Positions 49,047 to 58,123 of a stretch of 64,000 bases of DNA are shown here, one piece after another. Positions within the stretch are counted from its first letter, which is position 1. The number at the start of each line of letters is the position of its first letter. The translations under genes and the position numbers were made by a program. The notes beneath the pieces are model-generated. The model worked only from the letters and a program-made list of their open reading frames with translations. It was not told where the DNA came from and did not search any database. Source of the stretch: Dyella dinghuensis (GTDB lineage: Bacteria > Pseudomonadota > Gammaproteobacteria > Xanthomonadales > Rhodanobacteraceae); assembly GCF_003977615.1 (NCBI RefSeq), contig NZ_RYZR01000005.1:186001-250000 (forward strand), read 5' to 3'.

Positions 49047-49184
49047 ATGTGGTATTTCAGCTGGATATTGGGGCTTGGCCTGGCGTGCGCGTTCGCTGTA
49101 CTCAACGCGATGTGGTACGAGGTGCATGCTTCCGATGAGGCGCATCAACAGAAAGAACCTCCGCCGCCGAACGAAGGCCGTTGA
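49047..49184 (+). CDS. cydX: Cytochrome bd oxidase small subunit CydX
   Basis: A 45-residue membrane peptide starting MWYFSWILGLGLACAFAVLN, nearly the same as the E. coli CydX helix (MWYF-WILG--LAC-F-V). A charged cytoplasmic tail (VHASDEAHQQKEPPPPNEGR) follows. GAGGAG lies about ten bases before the ATG. CydX stabilises the hemes of the CydAB complex. It ends the cydPABX operon; the hairpin just after it may terminate transcription. Confidence 0.95.
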   Translation: MWYFSWILGLGLACAFAVLNAMWYEVHASDEAHQQKEPPPPNEGR

Positions 49185-49197
49185 TCGTTCGCAAACG

Positions 49198-49225
49198 GTG
49201 ACGGTCGGCGCCTGCCGATCGTCAC
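49198..49225. terminator. Hairpin between convergent cydX and pepP
   Basis: GTGACGGTCGGC pairs with GCCGATCGTCAC around a 4-base loop, with one G-T position. No long T run follows, so termination strength is uncertain. Position between convergent genes supports a terminator role. Confidence 0.5.
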
Positions 49226-49231
49226 AATGGC

Positions 49232-50581
49232 TTATCGTGCATTCAAAAGTGCTTCGATCTCGCGTGGATCTTTTGGTACGCCCGCGGTGAGCACCTCATT
49301 ACCGTCGCGCAGCACAGCCACATCGTCTTCGATGCGGATGCCTATACCGCGCCATGCTTCGGGGACGGTCAGGTCATCGGGAGCGATATAGACCCCCGGC
49401 TCGACGGTAAGCACCATGCCCGGCTCTAGCAATCGCGATTCGCCATCGACGCGATAATCGCCCACATCGTGTACATCCAGACCAAGCCAATGGCTGGTCT
49501 TGGCAGGGAAAAAGCGCTTGTAAGTGCCTTGCTCGACCGCTTCCGCCGGATCGCCCTTGATCAAGCCGAGTGCACACAAGCCCTCGGTGATCACATGCAC
49601 GGCGACATCGTGTGCGGTGTTGTAACTACGCCCGGGTTGCACTTCGTCAATCGCGGCCAATTGCGCCGTCAGCACGATCTCATAGAGCGCGCGCTGCTCA
49701 CGGCTGTAGCGGCCGTTGACAGGAAAGCTTCGGCTGATGTCGGAGGCGTAGCACTCCAACTCGGCACCTGCATCGATCAGCAGCAAATCGCCGCCTTTCA
49801 AAGCCGCGCGATTGGCTTGGTAGTGCATGGTGCATGCGTTGACGCCACCTGCGACGATGGGTGGAAACGCCGCGACCGCTCCGTGGCTGCGCATGACACG
49901 AAGCACTTCCGCTTCGACTTCGTATTCGTGACGGCCTGCATGCGCCAGCGACATCGCGGCAAGATGTGCCTCGACTGCAATGGCGGCGGAGGCACGCATC
50001 AGTTTCAATTCAGCGCGTGATTTGTACAGGCGCAAGTCGTGCAGCAAATGACCGAGCGCGACAAATTCCTTGGGCACGACGCCACCGCCCCGCAGCTGAC
50101 GCAAGCGGCGCATCCAGCCAAGCAGTTGCGCGTCGAATTGCGGTTCGCGGCCGAAGTGACAATAGACGCGCCCACGTCCTTCGATCATGCCGGGCAGGAT
50201 GTCGTCGATATCGTCGATGGGAAACGCATCGTCCATCCCGTAGTCGCTGACGGCACGTTCCGTACCGATGGACGGACCATGCCAGCGCTCATGCTCGGGA
50301 TCGCGCTCGCGGCAGAACAAAACGGCCTCGCCATGCTGGCGTCCGGGTAGCAACGCAAGCACCGCGTCAGGCTCGGGAAAACCGCTGAGATAGTGGAAAT
50401 CCGAGTCCTGCCGGTACGGCCATGCGGCGTCGGCATTGCGCATGCGTTCGGGTGCGGTGGCAATGATGACGACGGCATCCTGCCCCGCCATTTTCATCAG
50501 CTGGCGGCGACGGCGTGCGAATTCGTCGGGTGCGATAGTCAATGAAGGGTGTCGTTGGCGGGTTGATTCGGAATGTGGCAT
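49232..50581 (-). CDS. pepP: Xaa-Pro aminopeptidase PepP
   Basis: A 449-residue M24B enzyme that removes N-terminal residues preceding proline. Metal ligands: LLIDAGAELECYASDISRSF (two Asp), HWLGLDVHDVGDY (His), TVEPGVYIAP (Glu) and GIGIRIEDDVAVL (Glu). The N-terminal domain has the PepP sequence RRRQLMKMAGQDAVVIIATA, followed by FHYLSGFPEPDAVLAL. The ATG at 50581 lies inside the upstream UPF0149 gene (43-base overlap). UPF0149-pepP is the conserved ygfB-pepP pair of gammaproteobacteria; the ubiH partner is not present here. Confidence 0.96.
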   Translation of the reverse strand: MPHSESTRQRHPSLTIAPDEFARRRRQLMKMAGQDAVVIIATAPERMRNADAAWPYRQDSDFHYLSGFPEPDAVLALLPGRQHGEAVLFCRERDPEHERWHGPSIGTERAVSDYGMDDAFPIDDIDDILPGMIEGRGRVYCHFGREPQFDAQLLGWMRRLRQLRGGGVVPKEFVALGHLLHDLRLYKSRAELKLMRASAAIAVEAHLAAMSLAHAGRHEYEVEAEVLRVMRSHGAVAAFPPIVAGGVNACTMHYQANRAALKGGDLLLIDAGAELECYASDISRSFPVNGRYSREQRALYEIVLTAQLAAIDEVQPGRSYNTAHDVAVHVITEGLCALGLIKGDPAEAVEQGTYKRFFPAKTSHWLGLDVHDVGDYRVDGESRLLEPGMVLTVEPGVYIAPDDLTVPEAWRGIGIRIEDDVAVLRDGNEVLTAGVPKDPREIEALLNAR

Positions 50582-51102
50582 TCGGTGAACAACAACATGA
50601 CACCCATGCGCACAAATTCGTGCACTTCGATCAGCGCATCCTCGTCTTCGTCTTCATCGCCGAAGTCCAGCGACGACGAGGCGATCGAGCTGATGTCGCG
50701 CAGGATTTCCTTGCCTTCATCGGACAACCGGTTATGGATTTCCGGACCGCCCAAACCGAAACCGCCGAGAAACCCGCGGCACCAATCGACAAGGGCGTCG
50801 GCACGTTCGGTCAAGGGGCGGTCATCGGACGGCAACAACGGTTCGAACCCAAGTTCGGGGTCGGCCAGTTCGGCTTCGCTTTGGCGAACCAGTTGTTCCA
50901 GTACTGCTTGATCGGCCGGTGCAACGGTGATGCCACCGGCATCCAGATGCAGTACTTCCAGCACCGAACGGCGCCCCGGGCGGCCGTTACCCGACAGGTA
51001 ACCGCACAAGGACCCGTGCAACTCGCTGGCGCTGATAGCCAGCCGTAAATGCGTCGTGACGCTGTCCAGTTCGTCATGACCGATGAAGTCGGGGGCGGCC
51101 AT
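50539..51102 (-). CDS. UPF0149 family protein (YgfB-like)
   Basis: A 187-residue acidic helical protein. Family motifs include SASELHGSLCGYLSGNG near residue 23, ALVDWCRGFLGGFGLGG near 110, and SDEGKEILRDISSIASS. The E. coli relative is YgfB; in Pseudomonas a homologue affects antibiotic tolerance by modulating AmpDh3 expression. It overlaps pepP by 43 bases and is divergent from the TIGR02449-zapA unit. The C-terminal stretch DFGDEDEDEDALIEVHEFVR is strongly acidic. Confidence 0.93.
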   Translation of the reverse strand: MAAPDFIGHDELDSVTTHLRLAISASELHGSLCGYLSGNGRPGRRSVLEVLHLDAGGITVAPADQAVLEQLVRQSEAELADPELGFEPLLPSDDRPLTERADALVDWCRGFLGGFGLGGPEIHNRLSDEGKEILRDISSIASSSLDFGDEDEDEDALIEVHEFVRMGVMLLFTECHIPNQPANDTLH

Positions 51103-51204
51103 AGCGGCACTCCGTTAACGGCTAAAGCACAAGTCTAATGCACACCCCCATCCCGACGTTCATTCCCCGCAGATTTCCACCGGCGTCCTGATATAGTGCG
51201 GCCC

Positions 51205-51429
51205 ATGAAACCTTCCGACTCTGCCCAGTTCGAACTAGCCGCTTTAAGCCAGCAGCTTGATCGCCTGCTTGAGCATGTGCATCGGTTGAACGAAGAAAAT
51301 CGCAGCCTGCGTCACAGCCAGGAACAACTGGCCAGTGAACGTGCTGGTTTGTTGGCACGCAACGAACAAGCACGCAGCCGGGTGGAAGCTATGATTCAAC
51401 GACTCAAGGCACTGGAAAGCAATGGCTGA
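51205..51429 (+). CDS. TIGR02449 family coiled-coil protein
   Basis: A 74-residue protein that is nearly all coiled coil (QFELAALSQQLDRLLEHVHR, then LNEENRSLRHSQEQLASERA). It belongs to the TIGR02449 family of small proteins always found directly before zapA. A role with ZapA in cell division is inferred from position, not shown. Start is the ATG at 51205; a GTG nine bases earlier is also in frame. It overlaps zapA by eight bases. Confidence 0.88.
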   Translation: MKPSDSAQFELAALSQQLDRLLEHVHRLNEENRSLRHSQEQLASERAGLLARNEQARSRVEAMIQRLKALESNG

Positions 51430-51760
51430 CGTCATTAGCACAACGACCAACGAGCCCGTTGCGCTGCGATTGATCGATCGCGAATTTCTGATTGCGTGTC
51501 CACCCGACGAACGCGAAGGCTTGCTGGAAGCGGCAAGTTTTCTCGACCGGAAAATGCGCGACTTGCGCGCGCATGCCAAAACACCCGGCTTCGATCGTCT
51601 TGCGGTGCTCGCTGCCATCAGCATTACGCACGAATATCTGCAGCTGAAAAAACAAGCGGCGCCAAATGCTGACGCCAGCGTTGCTGAACCTGGCATCGCT
51701 GAAGGTCTGGCTACATTGCGCCGCAAGCTTGAAGCAGCACTCGACGCGCACGTAAAATAG
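51422..51760 (+). CDS. zapA: Cell division protein ZapA
   Basis: A 112-residue FtsZ-associated protein that bundles FtsZ filaments at mid-cell. Family sequence: LRLIDREFLIACPPDEREGL near residue 15-34, then LEAASFLDRKMRDLRAHAK and LAVLAAISITHEYLQLKKQA, leading to the C-terminal coiled coil. It overlaps the TIGR02449 gene by eight bases and is followed directly by 6S RNA, the conserved zapA-ssrS-fau order. Confidence 0.95.
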   Translation: MADVISTTTNEPVALRLIDREFLIACPPDEREGLLEAASFLDRKMRDLRAHAKTPGFDRLAVLAAISITHEYLQLKKQAAPNADASVAEPGIAEGLATLRRKLEAALDAHVK

Positions 51761-51763
51761 ATT

Positions 51764-51956
51764 CCGGCGTTCTCTGCGGTGTGCGCCAGCACACTCTTAC
51801 ATTTTGCCTTGTTCCTATTTACGACCCGGGACGGTTACTTAAGGTTGTTGTGCATGTCCGCCACGAGCGGAAAGCCTTTAGACCTTAATCTCCCTCCCAC
51901 CTGATCCCATTTGGATCAAGGTCGTTTGGTGGGCAGCGGCATCGCGGTTGACGCCA
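51764..51956 (+). ncRNA. ssrS: 6S RNA
   Basis: The region between zapA and fau where 6S RNA lies in most gammaproteobacteria. The ends can pair: GGCGTTCTCTGCGGTG at the 5' side with CATCGCGGTTGACGCC at the 3' side, giving the closing stem. The centre holds long imperfect stems around an open bubble (for example the CACCTGATCC hairpin region), consistent with the promoter-mimic structure that binds sigma-70 RNA polymerase. Exact ends are estimates. Covariance-model search would fix them. Confidence 0.85.
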
Positions 51957-52052
51957 CCTCATTCCCAGTCCGGCCGCCGCTCTTGTGGCGGCCGGGAGCG
52001 GACCGCCAGCCGTGGCATCCGCGGGCGTACGAGCTTCAAGGAGACGCGCGAC

Positions 52053-52670
52053 GTGGATACCGCCGCACGACGCCGTGAATTACGCCAGCGCCTCGCCGAG
52101 CGCCGGCGCGCGTTGACGCCGCCCCAGCGCATGATGGCCGCCCAGGGGCTGCGCCGCAGCCTTGAGCACCTGCCCGAATACCATACGGACCAGCGCGTGG
52201 CCGGTTATTGGGCCTGCGATGGCGAATTGCCGCTCAACCTCGTGATTCCGCCGCTCGCATCGCGCGGGCAACAGTTCCTGCTGCCGCTGATCGGCCAGGA
52301 CAATCTGTTGCGCTTCGCGCCGTGGGCCGCCGGAGACGACGTGCAGCCGAACCAGTTCGGCATCCCTGAACCCGTGACGCCGCGCGAATGGCTCGCGCCA
52401 TTCCAGCTGGATCTGGTGCTTGTACCACTGCTTGCGTTCGACCGCCAAGGCAACCGGTTAGGCTACGGCGGCGGTTACTACGATCGCAGCTTTTCATTTC
52501 TGAAGGATCAACTGCGCCCCACCGAACCGTTGCTGGTGGGCATCGCCTACGATTTTCAGGAATTACCGGGGATCGTCCCCGAAAGCTGGGATGTCACACT
52601 GGACTTCATTGCCACCGATCACGAACTGATCGATTGCCGCGCCGATTCCGCAGGAGACGCCAGCGCATGA
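52053..52670 (+). CDS. 5-formyltetrahydrofolate cyclo-ligase
   Basis: A 205-residue enzyme of the 5-FCL family (YgfA/Fau), which converts 5-formyl-THF to 5,10-methenyl-THF using ATP. N-terminal ARRRELRQRLAERRRALTPP contains the ATP-binding basic cluster. VPLLAFDRQGNRLGYGGGYY with DRS holds the Gly-rich folate/ATP motif near residue 147. The start is GTG, with AAGGAG nine bases upstream; a longer frame would extend back to the end of 6S RNA and is rejected. In E. coli fau is cotranscribed with 6S RNA, and the same arrangement is seen here. Confidence 0.94.
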   Translation: MDTAARRRELRQRLAERRRALTPPQRMMAAQGLRRSLEHLPEYHTDQRVAGYWACDGELPLNLVIPPLASRGQQFLLPLIGQDNLLRFAPWAAGDDVQPNQFGIPEPVTPREWLAPFQLDLVLVPLLAFDRQGNRLGYGGGYYDRSFSFLKDQLRPTEPLLVGIAYDFQELPGIVPESWDVTLDFIATDHELIDCRADSAGDASA

Positions 52671-53119
52671 ACCACTGGCTGATGAAAACCGAGCCCGACA
52701 CGTTTTCCATCGACGATCTCAAGCGCAAGAAGCATGAGGCATGGGACGGCGTACGTAACTATCAGGCCCGCAATTTCATGCGCGACGAGATGCGCGTGGG
52801 CGACGGCGTGTTTTTCTATCACTCCAACTGCGCGGAACCGGGCATAGCAGGCCTTGCGGAAGTGGCGAGCGACGCCTACCCCGATCCCAGCCAGTTCGAT
52901 CCGAAAAGCAAATATTTCGATCCGGGCAGCTCACGCGACAATCCGCGCTGGATGCTGGTGGATGTGAAGTTCGTAAAAAAGCTAAAGCGTGTGATCACGC
53001 TCGACGAGTTGAAGAATCACAAGGCACTGGCCGATATGCGCCTGCTGCGCAAGGGAAATCGTCTTTCGGTGATGCCTGTGGAAGCCGCGGAGTGGAAATA
53101 TATCCTGGGGCTTGAATAG
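52667..53119 (+). CDS. EVE domain protein
   Basis: A 150-residue, single EVE domain, a PUA-like fold that recognises modified nucleotides in DNA or RNA. The opening NHWLMKTEPDTFSIDDLKRK and WDGVRNYQARNFMRDEMRVG are diagnostic, followed by VFFYHSNCAEPGIAGLAEVA. It overlaps fau by four bases and is probably cotranscribed with zapA-ssrS-fau. In this core-genome setting a housekeeping role is more likely than defence; the ligand is unknown. Confidence 0.94.
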   Translation: MNHWLMKTEPDTFSIDDLKRKKHEAWDGVRNYQARNFMRDEMRVGDGVFFYHSNCAEPGIAGLAEVASDAYPDPSQFDPKSKYFDPGSSRDNPRWMLVDVKFVKKLKRVITLDELKNHKALADMRLLRKGNRLSVMPVEAAEWKYILGLE

Positions 53120-53138
53120 AGCGTCGCGCCAACCCGAC

Positions 53139-54320
53139 CTACTGAAACACGCGCTGCAAGACAAAATCTGCCGTGACTTTCTCGCCGGTGAGCAACATCG
53201 CCGTCAGCTCGCCACCCAGCACCTGCGGCGCAATGATCACATCCGGCTGAACAAGCCTGATCCGGCTTAAATGGCGTGCGTCGTTCACCGCCGCCACCGT
53301 GCGTGCGCTGCCGCCCAACTCTTTCACGGCAAGCACGGCAAAGGCGTTTTCAGCGTCATCATCCCGCATGGCCAGTACGGCCTTCGCCTCGTGTGCGCCG
53401 GCCTGACGCAACACATCGACATCGCTGGAGTCGCCGACGACGATGTCGACGTCCGACGGCTCGCCATCCGCTGGCGCGTCCCGCAGCAACCGCGTGACCG
53501 GTTGCCCGCGTTTCACGAGTTCGCGCCAGGTGTTGATCGCCAACGACGTATTGCCGATCACCACATAATGATCTTTGCGCTTCATGGTGCGCCCCTTGTG
53601 ACTGACGATACGTTGCAGGCTGCGCTTCATCATCGGCGCAACCACGGCGGTGAGGGAGGTGGCAAACACCGCCACGCCTAGCACCACCACCGATACCGCA
53701 AAAAGCCGCGCGTCTTGCGTGCGCGGCACGATGTCGCCATAACCAACTGTGGTCATGGTGATCATCGCGTAATAAAGCGCCGTGACGAGATCCTTGATAG
53801 GCGGCGAAAATTCCGCGCCCAGGTAATAGCTGCCAAGCGTGGCATACATCACCAGCATGGCGACGGATGTAAAGGCAAAGAGCGTGCTGGCGGCGAGACT
53901 GGATCGATCGAATTGTTGCCACGCAAACACAAGGGCCAACAACAACAACGCAAAGTAGATCAGCAAGACGACGTTATGGTGTATGCCGAACGTAAGACTG
54001 GCGAGCGCGGCAATGACCAGAAGTACGGCCATCGTCCAGGCCAATCGCGAGCGCATAAGCAGGCCCACTGCCGTGATGAGCAGCCCAAGGCCAATCAATA
54101 GCGGCGGCAAGACACCGGGACGTAGGTCGAACTGGCGATCCATCAACAGCGCCACATAGTGCTGCCAGTCGTCACCCAGATCGGTGCGCAGCAGGCTGAC
54201 GGTGCCTCCCGCCAACAGCAAGGCAAGCGGCAAATGCGGAAACCAGCCGTGGGCGCGCAACACTCCCGCCCATCGCCGCAGGCGAAGGTGCCAGTTGGGT
54301 TGCAGGGGCTGTAGAGGCAT
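53139..54320 (-). CDS. kch: Kch-like potassium channel with RCK/TrkA-N domain
   Basis: A 393-residue channel. The N-terminal part has several helices (for example PHLPLALLLAGGTVSLL, LLIGLGLLITAVGLLMRS, VVLLIYFALLLLALVFAW). The pore has the selectivity filter TVGYGD (MTTVGYGDIVPRTQ, near residue 190). The cytoplasmic RCK domain begins DHYVVIGNTSLAINTWRELV, in which the usual GxGxxG is replaced by GNTSLA, as in E. coli Kch (GHSILA). The downstream RCK sequence (DDDAENAFAVLAVKELGG) also follows Kch. It is convergent with the EVE gene and divergent from rpiA. Confidence 0.9.
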   Translation of the reverse strand: MPLQPLQPNWHLRLRRWAGVLRAHGWFPHLPLALLLAGGTVSLLRTDLGDDWQHYVALLMDRQFDLRPGVLPPLLIGLGLLITAVGLLMRSRLAWTMAVLLVIAALASLTFGIHHNVVLLIYFALLLLALVFAWQQFDRSSLAASTLFAFTSVAMLVMYATLGSYYLGAEFSPPIKDLVTALYYAMITMTTVGYGDIVPRTQDARLFAVSVVVLGVAVFATSLTAVVAPMMKRSLQRIVSHKGRTMKRKDHYVVIGNTSLAINTWRELVKRGQPVTRLLRDAPADGEPSDVDIVVGDSSDVDVLRQAGAHEAKAVLAMRDDDAENAFAVLAVKELGGSARTVAAVNDARHLSRIRLVQPDVIIAPQVLGGELTAMLLTGEKVTADFVLQRVFQ

Positions 54321-54473
54321 CCGGTCTCCGCATCGTCCGATCTACGATCCGCCCAACCGCCCAGGTGGATGGCGCAACCCTAGCAAGGTCCGGGCTAGCC
54401 TGCCAAACGCAGCGGAAAGGTGCGGTCATGCTTCAAATCGACGATCATTCGCGTTTTCAGGAATGGTGATGCC

Positions 54474-55115
54474 ATGAGCAACAATCAGGAAAAGCGCGAG
54501 GCTGGCGAAGCCGCCATCCAGTACGTCGAAGACGGCGCCATTATCGGGGTAGGCACGGGTTCTACAGTGGCCTTCTTTATCGATGCGCTGGCCACGATGA
54601 AGGACCGCATCCAGGGCGCAGTATCGAGCTCGGAACAATCGACGGCGCAACTGAAAAAGCACGGCATTCCGGTATTCGATCTCAACGCAACAGGACCCCT
54701 GGCCCTGTATGTCGACGGCGCGGATGAGTGCGACACACATAAGCGCCTGATCAAAGGCGGTGGCGCGGCGCTGACACGCGAAAAGATCGTGGCACAGGCT
54801 GCGCAGAAATTCGTGTGCATTATCGATTCGAGCAAGCGCGTGGATTTGCTCGGCAAATTTCCGCTACCGATCGAAGTGATCCCGATGGCGCGCAGCCTGA
54901 TCGGGCGCGAGATCGTCAAGCGCGGCGGCAACCCGGTGTGGCGCGATGGTGTGGTCACGGACAACGGCAACTGGATCATCGATGTGCATGGCTGGCAGAT
55001 TGCCGATCCGGTGGCGATGGAAACGGAATTGAATCAATTGCCGGGGATTGTGAGCGTCGGCCTGTTCGCGCGTCGCCCCGCTGATGTGGTGCTGATAGGC
55101 AGCAAAGTAATGTGA
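54474..55115 (+). CDS. rpiA: Ribose-5-phosphate isomerase A
   Basis: A 213-residue enzyme interconverting ribose-5-phosphate and ribulose-5-phosphate in the pentose phosphate pathway. Motifs: [15 protein letters not shown] near residue 26, the catalytic region [20 protein letters not shown] near 80, [20 protein letters not shown], and [20 protein letters not shown]. Start [14 protein letters not shown] at 54474 with AGGAATGGTG upstream. It is a single gene closed by a strong terminator. Confidence 0.97.
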   Translation: MSNNQEKREAGEAAIQYVEDGAIIGVGTGSTVAFFIDALATMKDRIQGAVSSSEQSTAQLKKHGIPVFDLNATGPLALYVDGADECDTHKRLIKGGGAALTREKIVAQAAQKFVCIIDSSKRVDLLGKFPLPIEVIPMARSLIGREIVKRGGNPVWRDGVVTDNGNWIIDVHGWQIADPVAMETELNQLPGIVSVGLFARRPADVVLIGSKVM

Positions 55116-55165
55116 GCGGCGCACGGCGATTACACGCCTCGCATCATCGCCATTGATCCGTCATG

Positions 55166-55203
55166 ACAAAAAAAGCCGGGCCCTTTCAGGCCCGGCTTTT
55201 GTC
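55166..55203. terminator. Bidirectional intrinsic terminator
   Basis: AAAAGCCGGGCC and GGCCCGGCTTTT form a 12-bp stem with a 6-base loop and flanking A/T runs. It serves rpiA (plus) and the TonB receptor gene (minus), which converge. Confidence 0.9.
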
Positions 55204-55222
55204 TTGTTGCGATTGACGTCGA

Positions 55223-58123
55223 TTACTTCGAACCGCCGAAACGATAGTCGATCTGACCCATGATTTCGCGACCGTACACGTTGTAGTTCTCGGTATTGAA
55301 GAACGGGAACGCGGTGTAGGAAGGATCCCTCGGCGGCATCTTGTTGGTCAGGTTGTTGACCAGCAGCGAGAGGTCCAGCCCCGGGATCGGCGTATAGGTG
55401 AAGCTGTAATTGAACGTGATCCACGGCGCTACGCTACCGGCACCCGGGAAGTTCGGGCCGTCGACCATGCCGGTGTAGTTCGGCGACGATCCATAACGGT
55501 GCCAATACAACGTGCTGGCGTACTTGTCATGCAACGACCAGTTCAGCGCACCGCTGACAATGCTCTTGAATTCCGAGCTGTACAGCGGGTTGGTAAGCTG
55601 GTTGATCGGCAAGCTGCCCGGATAGATCTGGTACGAGTGCTTCAGCATGTCGTTGTAATCGAACTGCAGGCCGAACGTTCCCACCGGCGTCGGGCTGAAC
55701 TGGTACTTCAACTCCGACGTGATCGAGTCCGTCACTTCATTGGAGATGTTGATGTAGTACTGACTGATCGTGCTGACCTGACCGGTCACCGCATTGCGCT
55801 GCACCTGGCCGTCGTTACCGTTCGGCCCAACCACCGTCTGACAGATCTGCGAATTGGCGGGCAGCTGGCCCAGCAAGCACTGCGAATCCTGACGCATCAG
55901 CAAATCAGCCGGCTGCGGCGCGATTTCGTTGGTAATCGCAATGTGCAGGTAGTCGACACTGAAGCTCATGTTGTTGAGCGGCGCCCAAACGAAACCACCG
56001 GTCCAGCTCTTGGCGGTGGTCGGCTTCAGATCCTTGTTCGAGTACAAGGTGCCTTCCACTTCTTCGGAGAAGTCCGAAGCACAGTTCTTGCCGCCGTTTT
56101 GAACCTGGCAAAGGTAATAGTCGGTGACCGACTGGTAGTTACCGCTCGGGCCCAGATACAACGCCGACATATCGGGAGCCAGGAACGACGTCGCGTAGTT
56201 GCCACGCAGCAGCAACGTATCGAACGGGCGATATTCCACGCCGGCCTTGAACGTGAACTTGCCGTTCGTTTCGCCACCCTGCGGCAGCGAGTAGCGATCG
56301 TAGCGACCCGAGATGTCGAACGTCAGCGGCTTGAACACCGGCAGGTTCAACTGGAAGGCCGTCGCAGCGTGATTGCGGGTACCGCCACCGGACGTCGCAG
56401 TCTGGCCCCAGATGTCGCCGGCCTCTACAAGCGGATTGGCCGGTTCGTACCACGCTTCGCTGCCGCCTTCGATGAGCGCCGCAAAACCCGCATCGCCGCC
56501 TGGCAGATGGAACAGGCTGTCGTTGCTGATCGTGGCGCGGGCGTTGTTGACCCAGGTATTGGAGTTTTCTTCAACCGGTACCGTGAAGCTGGCGATTTGC
56601 GCGGGTGTCAGCGGCGTGAAGAACTTCGCGTAGTTCGGGTTGTACATGTTCAGACCCGTATTCGGGTCCATGCCCAGCGACGGGCCCAGGATCGAATTGA
56701 AATAACCGTCGACCGCCGAAGCAAGACGCTCTGGCGCGCTCACGCTGGTGCGATCGCCGGAACGCAAGAAGTAGGCGTCCCAGTTCCAGTTCGAATCGCC
56801 GAACGTACCGTTCGCACCGACGTCCGCCTGATACATAAGGTCGAACTGACGGGTCAACTCGTTGTAGTAGTTGTTACCCACTTCCTCCGGCGCAAAGATG
56901 CGCTCGGGGTCAAGGATGTCACCGGTCTTCGCATCCTCGATAAGTCCAGACGGATAGTTGTTCTGGTCGATCGGACCCCACCAGATGAAGTCAGATCCAG
57001 GCGTGAATTTCTGGGTCTGCACGTCCATCAAAACGTCGCTGTACAGACGAACGTGATCGTTGAGGTCGTAACGAAGCTTCAGCATGCCGTCATAGCTACG
57101 GCTCTGGTTGAGCATCGTGGTGTAGCCAAGCACATGCTGCGAACCGCAATACGTACCGTAACGACCCGCGACACTCGATGTAGTCTCGTTTGTCGTACCG
57201 TTGAACAGACCGCTCATCGGGCCGCAACCATTCGGCGGACTGATATAGCCCTGGATGGCGCCGGTGTACTCGTTGATGTTGCCGTAATCGGGAATCGTGG
57301 CTACCGGTTCATCGTGTGGCGTCGTCGCGGTGAAATCACGCTGATAGGCCCACATCGGCGACTGATTGTCGAATTCGAACGAACCCAGCACGTTGAGCTT
57401 GCCGTAATCGTGGCCGAACGAAATGGCGATGCGCTGGCTTGCGCCACCGCCGCCGTCGTAGCCGCCCGCACGCACAAGCACTTCAACGCCATCCATATGT
57501 TGCTTGGTGACGATATTCACCACGCCGGCGATCGCCTGCGAACCGTAAATCGACGAACCGCCGCCCGGGATGATGTCGATATGATCGACCATCGAGATCG
57601 GAATGTTCGAAATGTTGGTGAAGTTGCTCTGGCCGTTGTAGAGCTGGCCGAACTGCGTGATCGGTTTGCCATCGATCAGCGTTAGCGTGTACTCCGGGTT
57701 CAAACCGTACAAGCTGATGGTCTGCGCACCCTGAGTGAAGCCGCCACTTTCCTGCGGACCCTGCACCGAACCGGTTGCAAACACCGAACTCTGCAGCACG
57801 TCTGTCACCGAGTTGAAACCACGTGCCTGGATGTCGGCCGCAGTGATCGTGTAGGTCGGTGTTGCAGTCTGAATCTGTGCGTTGTTGATCAGCGATCCGC
57901 TGACCACCACCGTGTCGAGCCTCTTGGCCTTTTGGTCCTGCGTGCCGCTGGTGCTTTGATCAGTACTCGTCGACTGCTGCGTGGTGTCCTGAGGAGCCGC
58001 AGCGATGTTAACTGCTGTCGAAGTACTCGGGTTCGCGGTCGGAGTGGTGTCTGCGTAGACGTTCGCAACAACGCCAATCGACAACGCAGCCAGAATGGCT
58101 GCGGCAACGGGTTTTTTAAGCAT
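55223..58123 (-). CDS. TonB-dependent outer-membrane receptor
   Basis: A 966-residue outer-membrane beta-barrel transporter. The signal peptide KPVAAAILAALSIGVVANVYA is cut before DTTP. A ~45-residue Thr/Ser/Gln-rich stretch follows, then a TonB-box-like DTVVVSGS near residue 70. The plug domain runs to about 215 (PTYTITAADIQARGFNSVTD; SIYGSQAIAGVVNIVTKQH). A large barrel with many aromatic strands ends in GREIMGQIDYRFGGSK. The last residue is Lys rather than the usual Phe, though the RF lies three residues before the GSK end. The substrate is unknown. CGAGGGAG precedes the ATG. It stands alone with ~1 kb of non-coding DNA upstream. Confidence 0.92.
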   Translation of the reverse strand: MLKKPVAAAILAALSIGVVANVYADTTPTANPSTSTAVNIAAAPQDTTQQSTSTDQSTSGTQDQKAKRLDTVVVSGSLINNAQIQTATPTYTITAADIQARGFNSVTDVLQSSVFATGSVQGPQESGGFTQGAQTISLYGLNPEYTLTLIDGKPITQFGQLYNGQSNFTNISNIPISMVDHIDIIPGGGSSIYGSQAIAGVVNIVTKQHMDGVEVLVRAGGYDGGGGASQRIAISFGHDYGKLNVLGSFEFDNQSPMWAYQRDFTATTPHDEPVATIPDYGNINEYTGAIQGYISPPNGCGPMSGLFNGTTNETTSSVAGRYGTYCGSQHVLGYTTMLNQSRSYDGMLKLRYDLNDHVRLYSDVLMDVQTQKFTPGSDFIWWGPIDQNNYPSGLIEDAKTGDILDPERIFAPEEVGNNYYNELTRQFDLMYQADVGANGTFGDSNWNWDAYFLRSGDRTSVSAPERLASAVDGYFNSILGPSLGMDPNTGLNMYNPNYAKFFTPLTPAQIASFTVPVEENSNTWVNNARATISNDSLFHLPGGDAGFAALIEGGSEAWYEPANPLVEAGDIWGQTATSGGGTRNHAATAFQLNLPVFKPLTFDISGRYDRYSLPQGGETNGKFTFKAGVEYRPFDTLLLRGNYATSFLAPDMSALYLGPSGNYQSVTDYYLCQVQNGGKNCASDFSEEVEGTLYSNKDLKPTTAKSWTGGFVWAPLNNMSFSVDYLHIAITNEIAPQPADLLMRQDSQCLLGQLPANSQICQTVVGPNGNDGQVQRNAVTGQVSTISQYYINISNEVTDSITSELKYQFSPTPVGTFGLQFDYNDMLKHSYQIYPGSLPINQLTNPLYSSEFKSIVSGALNWSLHDKYASTLYWHRYGSSPNYTGMVDGPNFPGAGSVAPWITFNYSFTYTPIPGLDLSLLVNNLTNKMPPRDPSYTAFPFFNTENYNVYGREIMGQIDYRFGGSK

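Noticed and set aside
50539-50581. Frameshift joining UPF0149 and pepP
   Set aside because: Both proteins are full length with family-typical ends; the 43-base overlap is a natural gene overlap.
53565-53600. Broken RCK domain in the potassium channel
   Set aside because: The missing GxGxxG is also absent in E. coli Kch, which has a similar sequence at this point, so it is a family trait.
55499-57685. A 728-codon frame antisense to the TonB receptor
   Set aside because: Shadow of the receptor frame; Arg/Val-rich, no start signal, no domain.
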